DNA from: Enterococcus xiangfangensis
GTDB taxonomy: Bacteria > Bacillota > Bacilli > Lactobacillales > Enterococcaceae
NCBI RefSeq assembly: GCF_005405365.1
Contig: NZ_BJDX01000006.1
Coordinates: forward strand, 1-64,000
Length of the DNA: 64,000 nucleotides
Direction of reading: 5' to 3'
Positions within the stretch are counted from its first letter, which is position 1. Each line of letters opens with the position of its first letter. Below the pieces are notes generated by a model. That model was not told the origin of the DNA and ran no database searches. It saw nothing but the letters and a program-made list of their open reading frames with translations. The position numbers and the translations under genes were made by a program. This document shows, piece by piece, positions 1 to 9,095 of this stretch.

Positions 1-77
1 CGAACACAGAAGTTAAGCTTCTTAGCGCCGATTGTAGTGAGGGGTTGCCCCTTGTGAGATTAGGACGTCGCCACGCA
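1..77 (+). rRNA. rrf: 5S rRNA, 3' part
   Basis: The window opens inside a 5S rRNA: the conserved CGAACACAGAAGTTAAGC loop region is at the very start and the 3' strand of the closing helix ends near 77. The 5' part lies outside the window. It is followed after 7 bases by the first tRNA, the usual order at the end of an rrn operon in this group. Confidence 0.93.
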
Positions 78-84
78 AACTTAT

Positions 85-157
85 GGGGGTTTAGCTCAGC
101 TGGGAGAGCATCTGCCTTACAAGCAGAGGGTCAGCGGTTCGAACCCGTTAACCCCCA
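85..157 (+). tRNA. tRNA-Val (TAC)
   Basis: Complete cloverleaf: acceptor GGGGGTT (85-91) pairs with AACCCCC (150-156), discriminator A157, T-arm GGTTCGAACC, anticodon TAC at 118-120. CCA is not encoded. Confidence 0.97.
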
Positions 158-160
158 TTT

Positions 161-233
161 GAGCCGTTAGCTCAGTTGGTAGAGCATCTGACTTTTAATC
201 AGAGGGTCACTGGTTCGAGCCCAGTACGGCTCA
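161..233 (+). tRNA. tRNA-Lys (TTT)
   Basis: Acceptor GAGCCGT (161-167) pairs with ACGGCTC (226-232), discriminator A233, anticodon loop CTTTTAA with TTT at 194-196. CCA is not encoded. Confidence 0.97.
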
Positions 234-242
234 TAAGAATAT

Positions 243-324
243 GCGGGTGTGGCGGAATTGGCAGACGCACTAGATTTAGGATCTAGCGCCTTACGGCGTG
301 GGGGTTCAAGTCCCTTCACCCGCA
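243..324 (+). tRNA. tRNA-Leu (TAG)
   Basis: Class II tRNA with a long variable arm. Acceptor GCGGGTG (243-249) pairs with CACCCGC (317-323), discriminator A324, anticodon loop TTTAGGA gives anticodon TAG. Confidence 0.97.
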
Positions 325-342
325 TTGTATTTTTTTGTAGTT

Positions 343-415
343 GCCGGCTTAGCTCAGTTGGTAGAGCATCTGATTTGTAATCAGAGGGTCGAGGGTTCAA
401 ATCCTTTAGCCGGCA
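343..415 (+). tRNA. tRNA-Thr (TGT)
   Basis: Acceptor GCCGGCT (343-349) pairs with AGCCGGC (408-414), discriminator A415, anticodon loop TTTGTAA gives TGT. Confidence 0.97.
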
Positions 416-419
416 TCAT

Positions 420-491
420 GCGGAAATAGCTCAGTGGTAGAGCACCACCTTGCCAAGGTGGGGGTCGCGGGTTCGAACCCCGTTTTCCGCT
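420..491 (+). tRNA. tRNA-Gly (GCC)
   Basis: Acceptor GCGGAAA (420-426) pairs with TTTCCGC (484-490), discriminator T491, anticodon loop TTGCCAA gives GCC. Confidence 0.96.
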
Positions 492-513
492 TTCCTGAAG
501 ACCAGGGGAAAGC

Positions 514-599
514 GCCGGGGTGGCGGAACTGGCAGACGCACAGGACTTAAAATCCTGCGGTGAGTGATCACCGTACCGGTTCGATTCCGGTCCTCGGCA
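514..599 (+). tRNA. tRNA-Leu (TAA)
   Basis: Class II tRNA with a long variable arm (GGTGAGTGATCACC). Acceptor GCCGGGG (514-520) pairs with CCTCGGC (592-598, one G-U), discriminator A599, anticodon loop CTTAAAA gives TAA. Confidence 0.96.
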
Positions 600-613
600 T
601 TAAAAAAGAATAC

Positions 614-687
614 GCACCCGTAGCTCAATTGGATAGAGTACTTGACTACGAATCAAGGGGTTAGAGGTTCGAGTCCTCTCGGGTGCA
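614..687 (+). tRNA. tRNA-Arg (ACG)
   Basis: Acceptor GCACCCG (614-620) pairs with CGGGTGC (680-686), discriminator A687, anticodon loop CTACGAA gives ACG, the form expected to be edited to ICG. Confidence 0.97.
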
Positions 688-704
688 TAGTTTTTTTTGT
701 TTTC

Positions 705-778
705 CGGGAAGTAGCTCAGCTTGGTAGAGTACTTGGTTTGGGACCAAGGTGTCGCAGGTTCGAATCCTGTCTTCCCGA
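705..778 (+). tRNA. tRNA-Pro (TGG)
   Basis: Acceptor CGGGAAG (705-711) pairs with CTTCCCG (771-777), discriminator A778, anticodon loop TTTGGGA gives TGG. Last gene of the cluster; a terminator follows after 5 bases. Confidence 0.97.
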
Positions 779-783
779 TCAAA

Positions 784-810
784 AAGAAGGTGAAAACCTT
801 CTTTTTTTTT
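784..810 (+). terminator. terminator of rrn/tRNA operon
   Basis: Stem AAGAAGG (784-790) and CCTTCTT (797-803) with a 6-nt loop, followed by an unbroken T run. It closes the tRNA cluster. Confidence 0.9.
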
Positions 811-861
811 ATCTTAATTTATTAAAAAGGCGTTCTCCTTTATTTCGTGTTGCAAATTCGC

Positions 862-893
862 TATAATTATGGTCAGAAATAGTCAATAGGAGA
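862..893 (+). promoter_or_regulatory. ctsR promoter with CtsR operator and RBS
   Basis: The -10 hexamer TATAAT is at 862-867; the matching -35 is weak (TTTATT at 839-844). Directly downstream, at 871-887, lies GGTCAGAAATAGTCAAT, a good match to the CtsR heptad direct repeat (two GGTCAAA-like units 3 nt apart). The ribosome binding site AGGAGA at 888-893 follows at once, so a bound repressor would sit on the start of transcription. Confidence 0.85.
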
Positions 894-900
894 CAATATT

Positions 901-1365
901 ATGGGCAGAAATACTTCTGATCTGATCGAATCTTACTTGAAAGATATTTTAGAAAATAGCGAGATAATCGAAATTCGTAGAGCTGAGATGGCTCAGTTAT
1001 TTAATTGTGTGCCTTCTCAGATAAATTACGTAATCAATACGCGTTTTACTTTTCAACGTGGCTATTTAGTTGAGAGTAAACGAGGTGGCGGCGGCTATAT
1101 TCGAATAAGTAAAGTTAAGATTTCTGATCAGCATTATTTTTTGGAACAGTTAATGGATTCTTTTGGTAGTGAGATTTCTGAAGCGAATGCTTTTGGGATT
1201 ATTCAAAAATTATTTGAAGAAGAGATCATTACCGAAAATGAAGGCAATTTGATGTTGAGTGCCGTATCAAAAAATGTTCTAGGCATCAGTCAAATTGAAA
1301 ATAGGCTGCGTTCCCGAATTCTTCATGGATTTTTAGAACGTTTAAGTTATGAGAAAAAGGAGTGA
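901..1365 (+). CDS. ctsR: CtsR, repressor of class III heat-shock genes
   Basis: 154-residue DNA-binding repressor that controls clp genes in Firmicutes. The N-terminal winged-helix part includes the conserved glycine-rich wing RGGGGYIRI near residues 60-68, the DNA-contacting tetraglycine region of the family; the C-terminal half is the McsB-recognised domain. The start at 901 is set by AGGAGA 7 nt upstream and by the CtsR operator immediately before it, which points to autoregulation. The stop is 4 bases before the clpC start, so the two genes form an operon. mcsA and mcsB, which lie between ctsR and clpC in Bacillus, are absent here; that is normal for lactobacilli and enterococci. Confidence 0.97.
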   Translation: MGRNTSDLIESYLKDILENSEIIEIRRAEMAQLFNCVPSQINYVINTRFTFQRGYLVESKRGGGGYIRISKVKISDQHYFLEQLMDSFGSEISEANAFGIIQKLFEEEIITENEGNLMLSAVSKNVLGISQIENRLRSRILHGFLERLSYEKKE

Positions 1366-1369
1366 GGAT

Positions 1370-3868
1370 ATGGATCAGCTGTATACAGAACGTGCAAAAG
1401 CAGTATTAACAATTGCGCAACAAGAAGCTAAGTATTTTAAACATCGCTCGGTTGGTTCTGAGCATTTATTGTTAGCGTTAGTGATCGAACAACAAGGAAT
1501 CGCAGGTAAAACATTACGTCAGATGAATTCAAACGAAAATGACATTCGTGAAGAGATCGAGCATATGACGGGCTACGGGTCTGTTAAATCCTATCCTGAA
1601 GGCAGTTATTTGCCTTATTCTCCGAGAGCTAAACAAATTTTGATTTTTGCTGATGATGAAGCAAAACGGTTTAATGCAAAATTGGTTGGAACAGAACACA
1701 TCTTATTAGGTCTTTTACGTGATGATGAGATTTTGGCCTCCCACATTTTAGTGAATTTAGGATTAAGCCTACCTAAAATGCGTCAGCTTTTATTGAAAAA
1801 AATGGGTGTGAATGAAGCTTCTAATGGAAATCAAGGAGCAGGTAATCGACGGAAGACACCAATAAAACCAATTCAAAATAATTCGCAAGGAACACCGACA
1901 TTGGATGGATTGGCTCGTGATCTGACAAAATTAGCACGGGAAAAACGTTTAGATCCAGTAGTTGGCCGTGATGGCGAAGTACGGCGTGTAGTTCAAATCT
2001 TGAGCCGTCGGACAAAAAATAATCCAGTTTTAGTTGGAGAACCAGGTGTTGGTAAAACAGCGATTGTTGAAGGATTGGCTCAACGAATTATTTCTGGTGA
2101 TGTCCCTGAAGACATGCGGGGAAAACGTTTGATGATGTTGGATATGGGTGCTTTAGTAGCCGGTACGAAATATCGCGGTGAATTTGAAGATCGGTTGAAG
2201 AAAGTAATCGACGAAATTTATCATGATGGTCAAATCATTTTATTTATTGATGAATTGCATACGTTGATTGGTGCGGGTGGCGCTGAAGGTGCGATCGATG
2301 CATCAAATATTTTAAAACCAGCACTGGCACGCGGCGAATTACAGACGATCGGTGCGACAACGCTCGATGAATATCAAAAATATATTGAAAAAGATTCTGC
2401 TTTAGAACGGCGCTTTGCTCGTGTACAAGTGGAGGAACCAACACCGGAAGAAGCAGAAGAAATCTTAAAAGGGTTGCGTCCTCGATATGAAGAACATCAT
2501 GGCGTTGAGATCACTGACGAAGCGTTGCATGCAGCCGTTTCTTTATCCGTACGCTACATCAATTCACGCCAGCTGCCAGATAAAGCAATCGATTTGATGG
2601 ATGAATCTTCCGCAAAAGTCCGATTAGATTCGACCGATGAAGTATCAGAATTGACGGAATTGGAAGAAGAAGTTCAAGAGTTAGTGGCTGAAAAAGAAAA
2701 AGCGATCCAAAATCAAGATTTTGAATCCGCAGCTCGTTTGCGTTTGCGTGAAAAACAATTAGCCGAAACGTTAGAACAAGCAAAAATCAAAGCGGCTAAA
2801 CAAGAAAATGGCTATATTGATCAAGTAACTGACGAAGATGTGGCGGCAGTTGTATCACAATGGACAGGTGTGCCGTTGCAACAATTAGAGAAAAAAGAAA
2901 GTCAGCGTTTATTAGATTTAGAAAATGTGTTGCATAAGCGTGTAGTAGGACAAGAAGATGCTGTCAAAGCGATCTCTCGTGCGATTCGTCGGGCCCGCAG
3001 CGGGTTGAAAGATCCTAATCGTCCAATCGGTTCTTTCATGTTCTTAGGCCCAACTGGTGTCGGAAAAACCGAATTGGCCAAAGCGCTGGCTGAAGCAATG
3101 TTTGGTAGTGAAGAAGCATTGATCCGAGTAGATATGTCTGAATTTATGGAAAAATATAGTACCAGTCGTTTGATTGGTTCGCCTCCAGGTTATGTTGGTT
3201 ATGAAGAAGGCGGACAATTGACAGAAAAAATTCGTCAAAAACCTTACTCAGTAATTTTGTTAGACGAAGTGGAAAAAGCCCATCCAGATGTCTTCAATAT
3301 TTTATTACAAGTTTTGGATGATGGGCATTTGACAGATTCCAAAGGACGGAAAGTTGATTTTCGCAATACGATCTTGATTATGACTTCAAATATTGGTGCG
3401 ACTGAGATCCGCGAAGAAAAAAATGTTGGATTCAACGTAAAAGATATTACTAAAGATCACCAAGCAATGGAAAAACGTATCTTAGAAATATTGAAAACAG
3501 CATTTCGTCCCGAATTCCTTAACCGGATCGATGAAACAGTAGTCTTTAAATCATTGGATCAAGAACAAATCCATGAAATCGTGAAAATCATGAGCCGTTC
3601 GGTTTTAGATCGCATGAAAGAACACGAGATCAAAGTGAAGATCACAGCAGCAGCTTACGATGTAATCGGAAAAGTCGGATTTGATCCTGAATATGGGGCA
3701 CGCCCTATTCGCCGAGCGTTGCAAAAAGAAATTGAAGACCGACTTGCTGAAGCATTGTTATCAGGTCAAATTCAATTGGGGGACGCTGTGACGATTGGTG
3801 CCAGCAAAGGCAAGATCACATTGACAGTAAGAAATTCTAAAGAAGAAAAAATACCGGAAAAAGTTTAA
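1370..3868 (+). CDS. clpC: ClpC, ATP-dependent protease ATPase subunit
   Basis: Hsp100 AAA+ unfoldase that feeds substrates to ClpP and acts in general protein quality control. About 832 residues, the normal family length. Order: two N-terminal Clp repeats (residues 1-145), AAA-1 with Walker A GEPGVGKT near 223, a UVR/coiled-coil linker near 430-470, AAA-2 with Walker A GPTGVGKT near 560, and a C-terminal small domain. An upstream ATG at 1349 exists in frame but lies inside ctsR; the ATG at 1370 has AAGGAG 8 nt before it and gives the canonical N-terminus [10 protein letters not shown]. Cotranscribed with ctsR; the strong terminator at 3922 ends the operon. Confidence 0.97.
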   Translation: MDQLYTERAKAVLTIAQQEAKYFKHRSVGSEHLLLALVIEQQGIAGKTLRQMNSNENDIREEIEHMTGYGSVKSYPEGSYLPYSPRAKQILIFADDEAKRFNAKLVGTEHILLGLLRDDEILASHILVNLGLSLPKMRQLLLKKMGVNEASNGNQGAGNRRKTPIKPIQNNSQGTPTLDGLARDLTKLAREKRLDPVVGRDGEVRRVVQILSRRTKNNPVLVGEPGVGKTAIVEGLAQRIISGDVPEDMRGKRLMMLDMGALVAGTKYRGEFEDRLKKVIDEIYHDGQIILFIDELHTLIGAGGAEGAIDASNILKPALARGELQTIGATTLDEYQKYIEKDSALERRFARVQVEEPTPEEAEEILKGLRPRYEEHHGVEITDEALHAAVSLSVRYINSRQLPDKAIDLMDESSAKVRLDSTDEVSELTELEEEVQELVAEKEKAIQNQDFESAARLRLREKQLAETLEQAKIKAAKQENGYIDQVTDEDVAAVVSQWTGVPLQQLEKKESQRLLDLENVLHKRVVGQEDAVKAISRAIRRARSGLKDPNRPIGSFMFLGPTGVGKTELAKALAEAMFGSEEALIRVDMSEFMEKYSTSRLIGSPPGYVGYEEGGQLTEKIRQKPYSVILLDEVEKAHPDVFNILLQVLDDGHLTDSKGRKVDFRNTILIMTSNIGATEIREEKNVGFNVKDITKDHQAMEKRILEILKTAFRPEFLNRIDETVVFKSLDQEQIHEIVKIMSRSVLDRMKEHEIKVKITAAAYDVIGKVGFDPEYGARPIRRALQKEIEDRLAEALLSGQIQLGDAVTIGASKGKITLTVRNSKEEKIPEKV

Positions 3869-3921
3869 TTTTATTGAGGGTGTGACAGAAGTGGGCAGCC
3901 TTAAGAAATAAGAAGTCAAAG

Positions 3922-3960
3922 GAGTTGTGACAAGATTTTTGTCACAACTCTTTTTTTCTT
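3922..3960 (+). terminator. terminator of ctsR-clpC
   Basis: Ten-base-pair stem GAGTTGTGAC / GTCACAACTC (3922-3931 and 3941-3950) with a 9-nt loop and a T run. It carries the TGTGAC-type stem found at several other gene ends in the window. Confidence 0.92.
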
Positions 3961-3970
3961 TTAGCGCTAG

Positions 3971-4167
3971 TTGGAAACTTTTCAAAGCTGTGATAGTATA
4001 AAAAAGTCTAAGGAAGGTTGAACGAACGGTTTTTTTTAGGCAAGTTCAGCAATCGTTGAGTCAGAAAAGAAGTGATTGTAACTATTGCTGGCAAGTTGGT
4101 ATGGACGGTGAATTTTAGCCTTATTTCAGAAAAATGAATTTACCGATCGGAACTAGGAGGATACACA
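3971..4167 (+). promoter_or_regulatory. promoter and 160-nt leader of the U32 gene pair
   Basis: TTGGAA (3971-3976), 17-nt spacer and TAGTAT (3994-3999) form a credible sigma-A promoter. Transcription would begin near 4006, leaving an untranslated leader of about 160 nt before the ATG at 4168. The leader contains AGCAAT and ATTGCT segments able to pair, and the palindrome CCGATCGG near 4143, but no terminator and no riboswitch that I recognise. AGGAGG at 4155-4160 serves the first gene. Confidence 0.6.
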
Positions 4168-5082
4168 ATGATCGAATTAATTGCGACGGCAGAATCGATG
4201 GCACAAGCGGAAGAATTATTAGCTGCCGGCGTGGATACTTTATATATTGGAGAAGAGACATTTGGTCTGCGATTGCCGCATTCTTTTTCCCGTGAAGAAC
4301 AGCAAGCAGTGATCGAGATGGCGCATGCGCAAGGAAAAAAAGTAAATATCGCTGTAAATGGTATTATGCATCCGGATAAAATGAAGCTGGTTCCGGAATA
4401 TTTGGCCTTTCTTGCCGAAGTCAAGCCTGATCATTTAGTTGTTGGTGATACAGGAGTGATTTATTTATTGCAAGAATATGATTTGTCCTATATTTATGAT
4501 GCGGAAACATTGGTGACGAATGCGCGGCAAATCAATTTTTGGCAGAAAAAAGGAGCAGTTGGAGCGGTCTTAGCTCGCGAAGTTCCTTTTGAAGAAATGC
4601 AAAGTTTAAGCCAACATGTCACTGTGCCGGTAGAAGTATTGGTTTATGGAGCGACGTGCATCCATCAATCGAAAAGACCGTTATTAGATAATTACTTCAA
4701 TTATACGAAGCAGACAGAAAGTGCAACAAAAGAGCGGGGCTTGTTTATTTCAGAACCTAAAAAGGCAGAGACCCACTATTCGATTTATGAAGATCAGCAT
4801 GGCACACATATTTTTGCCGACAATGATCTGAATTTGATCAAAGAATTGCTGGAACTGAATCAAACAGGTTACCAAACGTGGAAATTGGATGGTTTGTTTA
4901 CGCCGGGAGCTGATTTTATTGCGATTGCCAAAATTTTTGCTTCAGCCAAGGCAGCAATCGAAGCAAATACTTGGGATGAAACAGCAGCAATCAATGCACA
5001 ACAAGAAATTCAAAAATATCATCCTGTTGGTCGAGGAATGGATACTGGTTTTTATCATTTAGACCCAACAGCGATTAAATAG
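4168..5082 (+). CDS. U32 peptidase-family tRNA hydroxylation protein, TrhP1/YrrN-like
   Basis: 304 residues, matching the short member of the YrrN/YrrO pair of Bacillus (renamed TrhP1/TrhP2), which is needed with prephenate to make 5-hydroxyuridine at the wobble position of tRNAs. The TIM-barrel-like start MIELIATAESMAQAEELLAAGVDTLYIGEETFGLRLP is typical, as is the later VLAREVPFEEM and a cysteine-containing VYGATCIHQSKRP segment corresponding to the conserved HGAMC region of the longer partner. The start has a perfect AGGAGG. The second gene follows after 13 bases, so they are an operon. The protease name is historical; peptidase activity is not expected. The methyltransferase gene trmR (yrrM), adjacent in Bacillus, is absent. 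Confidence 0.87.
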   Translation: MIELIATAESMAQAEELLAAGVDTLYIGEETFGLRLPHSFSREEQQAVIEMAHAQGKKVNIAVNGIMHPDKMKLVPEYLAFLAEVKPDHLVVGDTGVIYLLQEYDLSYIYDAETLVTNARQINFWQKKGAVGAVLAREVPFEEMQSLSQHVTVPVEVLVYGATCIHQSKRPLLDNYFNYTKQTESATKERGLFISEPKKAETHYSIYEDQHGTHIFADNDLNLIKELLELNQTGYQTWKLDGLFTPGADFIAIAKIFASAKAAIEANTWDETAAINAQQEIQKYHPVGRGMDTGFYHLDPTAIK

Positions 5083-5095
5083 GGGTAATGGCAAC

Positions 5096-6337
5096 ATGAC
5101 AGAGAGAAAATTGAAACGGCCGGAAGTTTTAGCACCAGCCGGAACCTTAGAAAAATTAAAAACCGCGATCCATTATGGCGCGGATGCAGTATATATCGGC
5201 GGGGACGCTTATGGTTTGCGTTCACGTGCGGGAAATTTTTCATTTGAAGAAATGGAAGAAGGCGTGCTGTTTGCAAAAAAATATGGCGCGAAAGTCTATG
5301 TGGCGGCAAATATGGTGACACATGAAGGCAACGAAAAAGGCGCCGGCGAATTTTTCAAAAAATTACGCGATATCGGAATCTCGGCGGTGATCGTCTCTGA
5401 TCCGGCGTTGATCGAGATCTGTGCCACTGAAGCACCTGGGTTAGAGATCCATTTATCCACGCAAGCATCAGCGACTAACGCGGAAACATTGAACTTCTGG
5501 AAAGAAGAAGGTCTAGAGCGAGTTGTTTTAGCCCGCGAAGTTTCGATGGAAGAATTAGCAGAGATCCGCAGCAAGACCGATGTTCAAATCGAAGCCTTCA
5601 TCCATGGCGCGATGTGTATTTCTTATTCCGGCCGTTGTACTTTATCAAATCACATGTCGATGCGGGATGCGAATCGCGGCGGTTGTTCGCAATCATGCCG
5701 CTGGAAGTATGAATTGTTCGACATGCCTTTTGCCCAAGAACATCGTTCGTTGACAGAAAATGGAGACGTGACGGAAGAATTCTCAATGAGCGCTGTTGAT
5801 ATGTCAATGATCGAACACATTCCTGATTTGATCGAAAATGGTGTAGACAGCTTGAAAATCGAAGGTCGGATGAAATCTATCCATTATGTGTCGACGGTAT
5901 CGAACGTGTACAAAGCGGCAGTGGACAGTTACATCGCAGATCCAGACAATTATGTCTGCAAACAAGAATGGATCGACGAATTATGGAAAGTTGCGCAACG
6001 TGAATTGGCGACCGGGTTTTATTACCAAGTACCGACCGAAAATGAACAGTTATTTGGTCCGCGGCGGAAGATCCCGATTTACAAATTTATTGGCGAAGTC
6101 TTGAGTTATGATGAAACAAACAAGATCGCAACGGTTCGTCAACGCAATCATTTTAAAGTAGGCGATGAGATCGAGTTTTATGGACCGAATTTCCATCACT
6201 TTGAACAAACGGTTACTGAGTTGAAAAATGACGAAGGAGAATCAATCGATCGTGCCCCAAATCCAATGATGATCGTAACGATGCCAGTCGCTCAGCCAGT
6301 CAAACCCGGTGATATGATCCGAAAGAAAAAAGATTAA
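5096..6337 (+). CDS. U32 peptidase-family tRNA hydroxylation protein, TrhP2/YrrO-like
   Basis: 413 residues, the long partner of the pair. It shows the U32 signature: PEVLAPAGTLEKLKTAIHYGADAVYIGG at the N-terminus, HLSTQASATNAETLNFW, VLAREVSMEE, then the cysteine-rich block HGAMCISYSGRCTLSN ... RGGCSQSCRW near residues 167-201 that in the family coordinates an iron-sulfur cluster, and a C-terminal beta-barrel domain. The function in the known system is prephenate-dependent hydroxylation of U34 in tRNA. It starts at the ATG with AGGGG 10 nt upstream; the other nearby ATG (5088) runs into a stop at once. A terminator follows at 6363. Confidence 0.9.
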   Translation: MTERKLKRPEVLAPAGTLEKLKTAIHYGADAVYIGGDAYGLRSRAGNFSFEEMEEGVLFAKKYGAKVYVAANMVTHEGNEKGAGEFFKKLRDIGISAVIVSDPALIEICATEAPGLEIHLSTQASATNAETLNFWKEEGLERVVLAREVSMEELAEIRSKTDVQIEAFIHGAMCISYSGRCTLSNHMSMRDANRGGCSQSCRWKYELFDMPFAQEHRSLTENGDVTEEFSMSAVDMSMIEHIPDLIENGVDSLKIEGRMKSIHYVSTVSNVYKAAVDSYIADPDNYVCKQEWIDELWKVAQRELATGFYYQVPTENEQLFGPRRKIPIYKFIGEVLSYDETNKIATVRQRNHFKVGDEIEFYGPNFHHFEQTVTELKNDEGESIDRAPNPMMIVTMPVAQPVKPGDMIRKKKD

Positions 6338-6362
6338 AGATTTTTCAGTTTGATAGTTAATG

Positions 6363-6396
6363 CAGGTTCCAAGTTTTTGAGCTTGGAACCTGTTTT
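6363..6396 (+). terminator. terminator of the U32 gene pair
   Basis: Perfect 11-bp stem CAGGTTCCAAG / CTTGGAACCTG (6363-6373, 6382-6392) with an 8-nt loop and TTTT. Confidence 0.9.
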
Positions 6397-6511
6397 CATC
6401 TAGAGCCATTTAGTTCAGCTTGGTCGTACAAAAAATGGTGCAGCAAAAAAGCTGGGCAAATAACGGTGCTTTTTTAGTAAATTGTATTAAAATGAACGTA
6501 AGTTTGACGCT

Positions 6512-6553
6512 GCGGGTCGTTAAAGCTGTTTTTAGCTTTTTTGTGCGGACCTG
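6512..6553 (+). other. hairpin with T run in the leader of the reductase gene
   Basis: The 247 bases between yrrO-like gene and gor hold no ORF. Near the end is AAAGC-TGTTTTTA-GCTTTTTT, a short stem with a T run, nested in CGGGTC / GACCTG. It could be a weak attenuator or simply structure around the promoter; I could not place a confident promoter here. Confidence 0.3.
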
Positions 6554-6584
6554 ACCAGCTGCGTGACAAATAGGAGGAAATTAA

Positions 6585-7934
6585 ATGAAAGAATATGATT
6601 ATATCGTCGTTGGCGGCGGGAGTGGCGGAATCGCTTCAGCTAACCGCGCGGGGATGTATGGCGCAAAAGTGTTATTGATCGAAGGCAACAAAATCGGCGG
6701 GACGTGTGTCAACGTCGGCTGTGTTCCTAAAAAAGTAATGTGGCAAGCGAGCAGCATGTTGGAAATGATCGAACGAGATGCACCTAGTTATGGTGTTCAA
6801 GCAGACATTGAAACATTTGATTTCAAAGGATTAGTTGCACGCCGCGAGAAATATATCAACTTTTTACATAGTGCCTATTATCGTGGGCTAGACAGCAATC
6901 ATGTGGAACGTCTAGAAGGCTATGCGACGTTCAAGTCGGATCATGTTGTTAGTGTGAATGGAGAAGAGTATACAGCACCGCATATTTTGATTGCAACTGG
7001 CGGTCGGCCAAGTCAAATGAATATTCCTGGTAGTGAATTTGCGATGGATTCGAATGGGTTCTTTGAATTAACCGAGCAACCAAAAGAAGTAGTCGTCTTA
7101 GGTGCCGGCTATATCGCGGCAGAATTGAGCGGTGTCTTGCAAGGAATGGGGACACAAGTCCACTGGGCTTTTCGTCATAGTCGTCCTTTGCGAACGTTTG
7201 ATAATATGCTGGCGGATAATTTGGTTGAGATCTACCGCGAGAATAAGATGAAACTTTATGATCATCATGTCGCAAAAGAAACCAAACAAAATACGGACGG
7301 AACGTATACCGTCTATTTTGAAAATGGCAATTCATTGACTGGCGATAAAGTTTTATTTGCCGGGGGTCGTCTGCCAAATACGAATGCATTAGGCTTGGAA
7401 AATACAGCGGTGACGTTGAACGAGAAAGGGTTTGTGATCGTCGATAAATACCAAAACACAACAAGTGAAGGGATTTACGCGGTGGGCGATGTCATTGGCA
7501 AACTTGATTTGACACCCGTTGCCATTGCGGCAGGCCGTCGATTGTCAGAGCGGGTCTTTAATGGCAAATCTGAAGAATTTTTAGATTATGAAAATGTTCC
7601 GACCGTCATTTTTACGCATCCAACGATTGCGACGATTGGTTTGTCCGAAGAAGCTGCGATTGAACGTTACGGCAAAGATCAGATCAAAATTTATCATTCG
7701 CGTTTTACACCAATGTATTTCGCCTTAAGCGATTATCGGCAAAAATGTGATATGAAATTGGTTTGTCTTGGAGAAGAAGAAAAGATTATTGGTTTGCATG
7801 GAATTGGTGTCGGTGTCGATGAAATGCTGCAAGGTTTTGCTGTAGCGATCAAAATGGGTGCGACAAAGAAAGACTTTGATGATACCGTTGCGATTCATCC
7901 GACAGGCAGTGAAGAATTTGTAACAATGCGTTAA
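6585..7934 (+). CDS. gor: glutathione-disulfide reductase
   Basis: 449-residue FAD/NADPH flavoprotein that reduces oxidised glutathione in the cytosol. The N-terminal dinucleotide fold is [17 protein letters not shown]; the redox-active disulfide is in [13 protein letters not shown] (about residues 40-52); a second GAGYIAAE fold binds NADPH; the C-terminal HPTGSEEF carries the catalytic His-Glu pair. The redox motif [12 protein letters not shown] and lack of a mercury or lipoamide-type tail favour glutathione reductase over lipoamide or mercuric reductase; a trypanothione-like or coenzyme-A-type substrate is unlikely. AGGAGG lies 8 nt before the ATG. Convergent with birA, sharing the terminator at 8001. 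Confidence 0.93.
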   Translation: MKEYDYIVVGGGSGGIASANRAGMYGAKVLLIEGNKIGGTCVNVGCVPKKVMWQASSMLEMIERDAPSYGVQADIETFDFKGLVARREKYINFLHSAYYRGLDSNHVERLEGYATFKSDHVVSVNGEEYTAPHILIATGGRPSQMNIPGSEFAMDSNGFFELTEQPKEVVVLGAGYIAAELSGVLQGMGTQVHWAFRHSRPLRTFDNMLADNLVEIYRENKMKLYDHHVAKETKQNTDGTYTVYFENGNSLTGDKVLFAGGRLPNTNALGLENTAVTLNEKGFVIVDKYQNTTSEGIYAVGDVIGKLDLTPVAIAAGRRLSERVFNGKSEEFLDYENVPTVIFTHPTIATIGLSEEAAIERYGKDQIKIYHSRFTPMYFALSDYRQKCDMKLVCLGEEEKIIGLHGIGVGVDEMLQGFAVAIKMGATKKDFDDTVAIHPTGSEEFVTMR

Positions 7935-8000
7935 AAAGAGGTCGTAATAGCAGCCGGTTTGATTTATTTCGAAAAACTGCTGCGAAGCCATTTATTCAAG

Positions 8001-8036
8001 AAATAGGTATGACAAAATTTTGTCATACCTATTTTT
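8001..8036. terminator. bidirectional terminator between gor and birA
   Basis: A perfect inverted repeat AAATAGGTATGACAAAA / TTTTGTCATACCTATTT with T runs on both strands. It ends gor on the plus strand and birA on the minus strand. Confidence 0.93.
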
Positions 8037-8990
8037 TTATTGAATCGAACTTAAGCTGATCTCGCCAGAAGAAAGAGCAATCTGTTCAGTCCCTAGATCG
8101 ACTATTAATTCGCCAGTATCGGCGATCGCAACAGCAGTCCCTAAATAAGAACGGTCTTTACGTTTGAAGGTGATTTTTTTTCCTAAGACGAATGACTTTT
8201 TACGATAAGAAGCCAGAAAGTCCGTCGGTTCTGCTAATAGATCAAAGAAACGATTCCAAATAGTGATGATCAATTGATTGCGGGTAGTGGTCGCTTGACC
8301 GTCAGGAAAGAGCGAGGTCGCTTTTTCTTGCAGTTCTGTTGGGTAATCTTCTTGTGGAATCGAAAAATTGATTCCCATACCGATAATGATATATTTCAGC
8401 GAATTGCTTTCAACATCCGTCATCGCTTCTGATAAAATCCCAGCGACTTTTTTTTCATTTAAATAAATATCATTCACCCATTTGATTTGGCTGTCGACGC
8501 CCAAAAGTTCATCGATCGCTTCAGCCGCCGCTACCGCCATCAAGATCGTATATTGCGGCAGTTCGTGCAACTGTTCGTTAGGTTTCAATAATAAACTCAT
8601 GTAGATCCCTTGCTGTTTTGCCGCAAAAAAAGGGCGATCAAAACGGCCATGGGGAGCTTCTTGCATGTCAGCTACGATTAGCAACGGTGATTTTTCTCCG
8701 GCTAATACGGCCAATTGTGCATCTTTCATTGTTGAGTCAGAAGTTTCTAAGACACTTACATCGATTGGATAGCGGATCTGGTCTTGAATTTCTTTAGCAT
8801 CTAAAATATCAGAAGGCTGGTAGCGGTAACCGGTGGCTAAGTGCTGGATGCGATAGCCCTTTTTTTCTAATTCTTTGATCGCTTTCCAGATTGCGGTGCG
8901 GGATACAGCCAATTCTTGTGCTAAAACTTCACCGGACAATACTTCTTGTGTCTCTTTTAAGCGTGCCAAAACTTTTTCTTTCGTAGTCAA
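8037..8990 (-). CDS. birA: BirA, biotin--protein ligase and biotin-operon repressor
   Basis: Bifunctional protein: an N-terminal winged helix (residues about 1-60, with VSRTAIWKAIKELEKKGYRI) binds DNA and the rest activates biotin to biotinyl-AMP and attaches it to carboxyl carrier proteins. Visible ligase motifs are TSDSTMKDAQ, the substrate loop HGRFDRPFFA, KWVNDIYL and GMGINF. An open frame continues upstream to 9068, but that stretch lies in a terminator hairpin. The start is set at TTG 8990, where AAAGGAGG precedes it by 7-8 nt and the protein begins TTKEKVLARLKE; this gives about 317 residues, a normal length. Single-gene unit, separated from the ABC genes by the terminator at 9036. Confidence 0.9.
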   Translation of the reverse strand: MTTKEKVLARLKETQEVLSGEVLAQELAVSRTAIWKAIKELEKKGYRIQHLATGYRYQPSDILDAKEIQDQIRYPIDVSVLETSDSTMKDAQLAVLAGEKSPLLIVADMQEAPHGRFDRPFFAAKQQGIYMSLLLKPNEQLHELPQYTILMAVAAAEAIDELLGVDSQIKWVNDIYLNEKKVAGILSEAMTDVESNSLKYIIIGMGINFSIPQEDYPTELQEKATSLFPDGQATTTRNQLIITIWNRFFDLLAEPTDFLASYRKKSFVLGKKITFKRKDRSYLGTAVAIADTGELIVDLGTEQIALSSGEISLSSIQ

Positions 8991-9035
8991 CCAAGACCCT
9001 CCTTTTTTTGCTTTCTTTCGTAAAGTTAGTGTAAC

Positions 9036-9064
9036 AAAAAAACAGACTGCATAAAAGCAGCCTG
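9036..9064 (-). terminator. terminator of the aromatic-type ABC transporter operon
   Basis: On the minus strand CAGGCTGC / GCAGTCTG (9057-9064 and 9043-9050, one G-U pair) with a 6-nt loop and a run of seven T. It lies between the ATPase gene and birA. Confidence 0.88.
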
Positions 9065-9095
9065 CCAAGAAAGAAGTGAAGCAATCATTTATCGA

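Noticed and set aside
167..782. Minus-strand open frames over the tRNA cluster
   Set aside because: They run antisense to eight perfect tRNA genes; their composition follows from the tRNAs.
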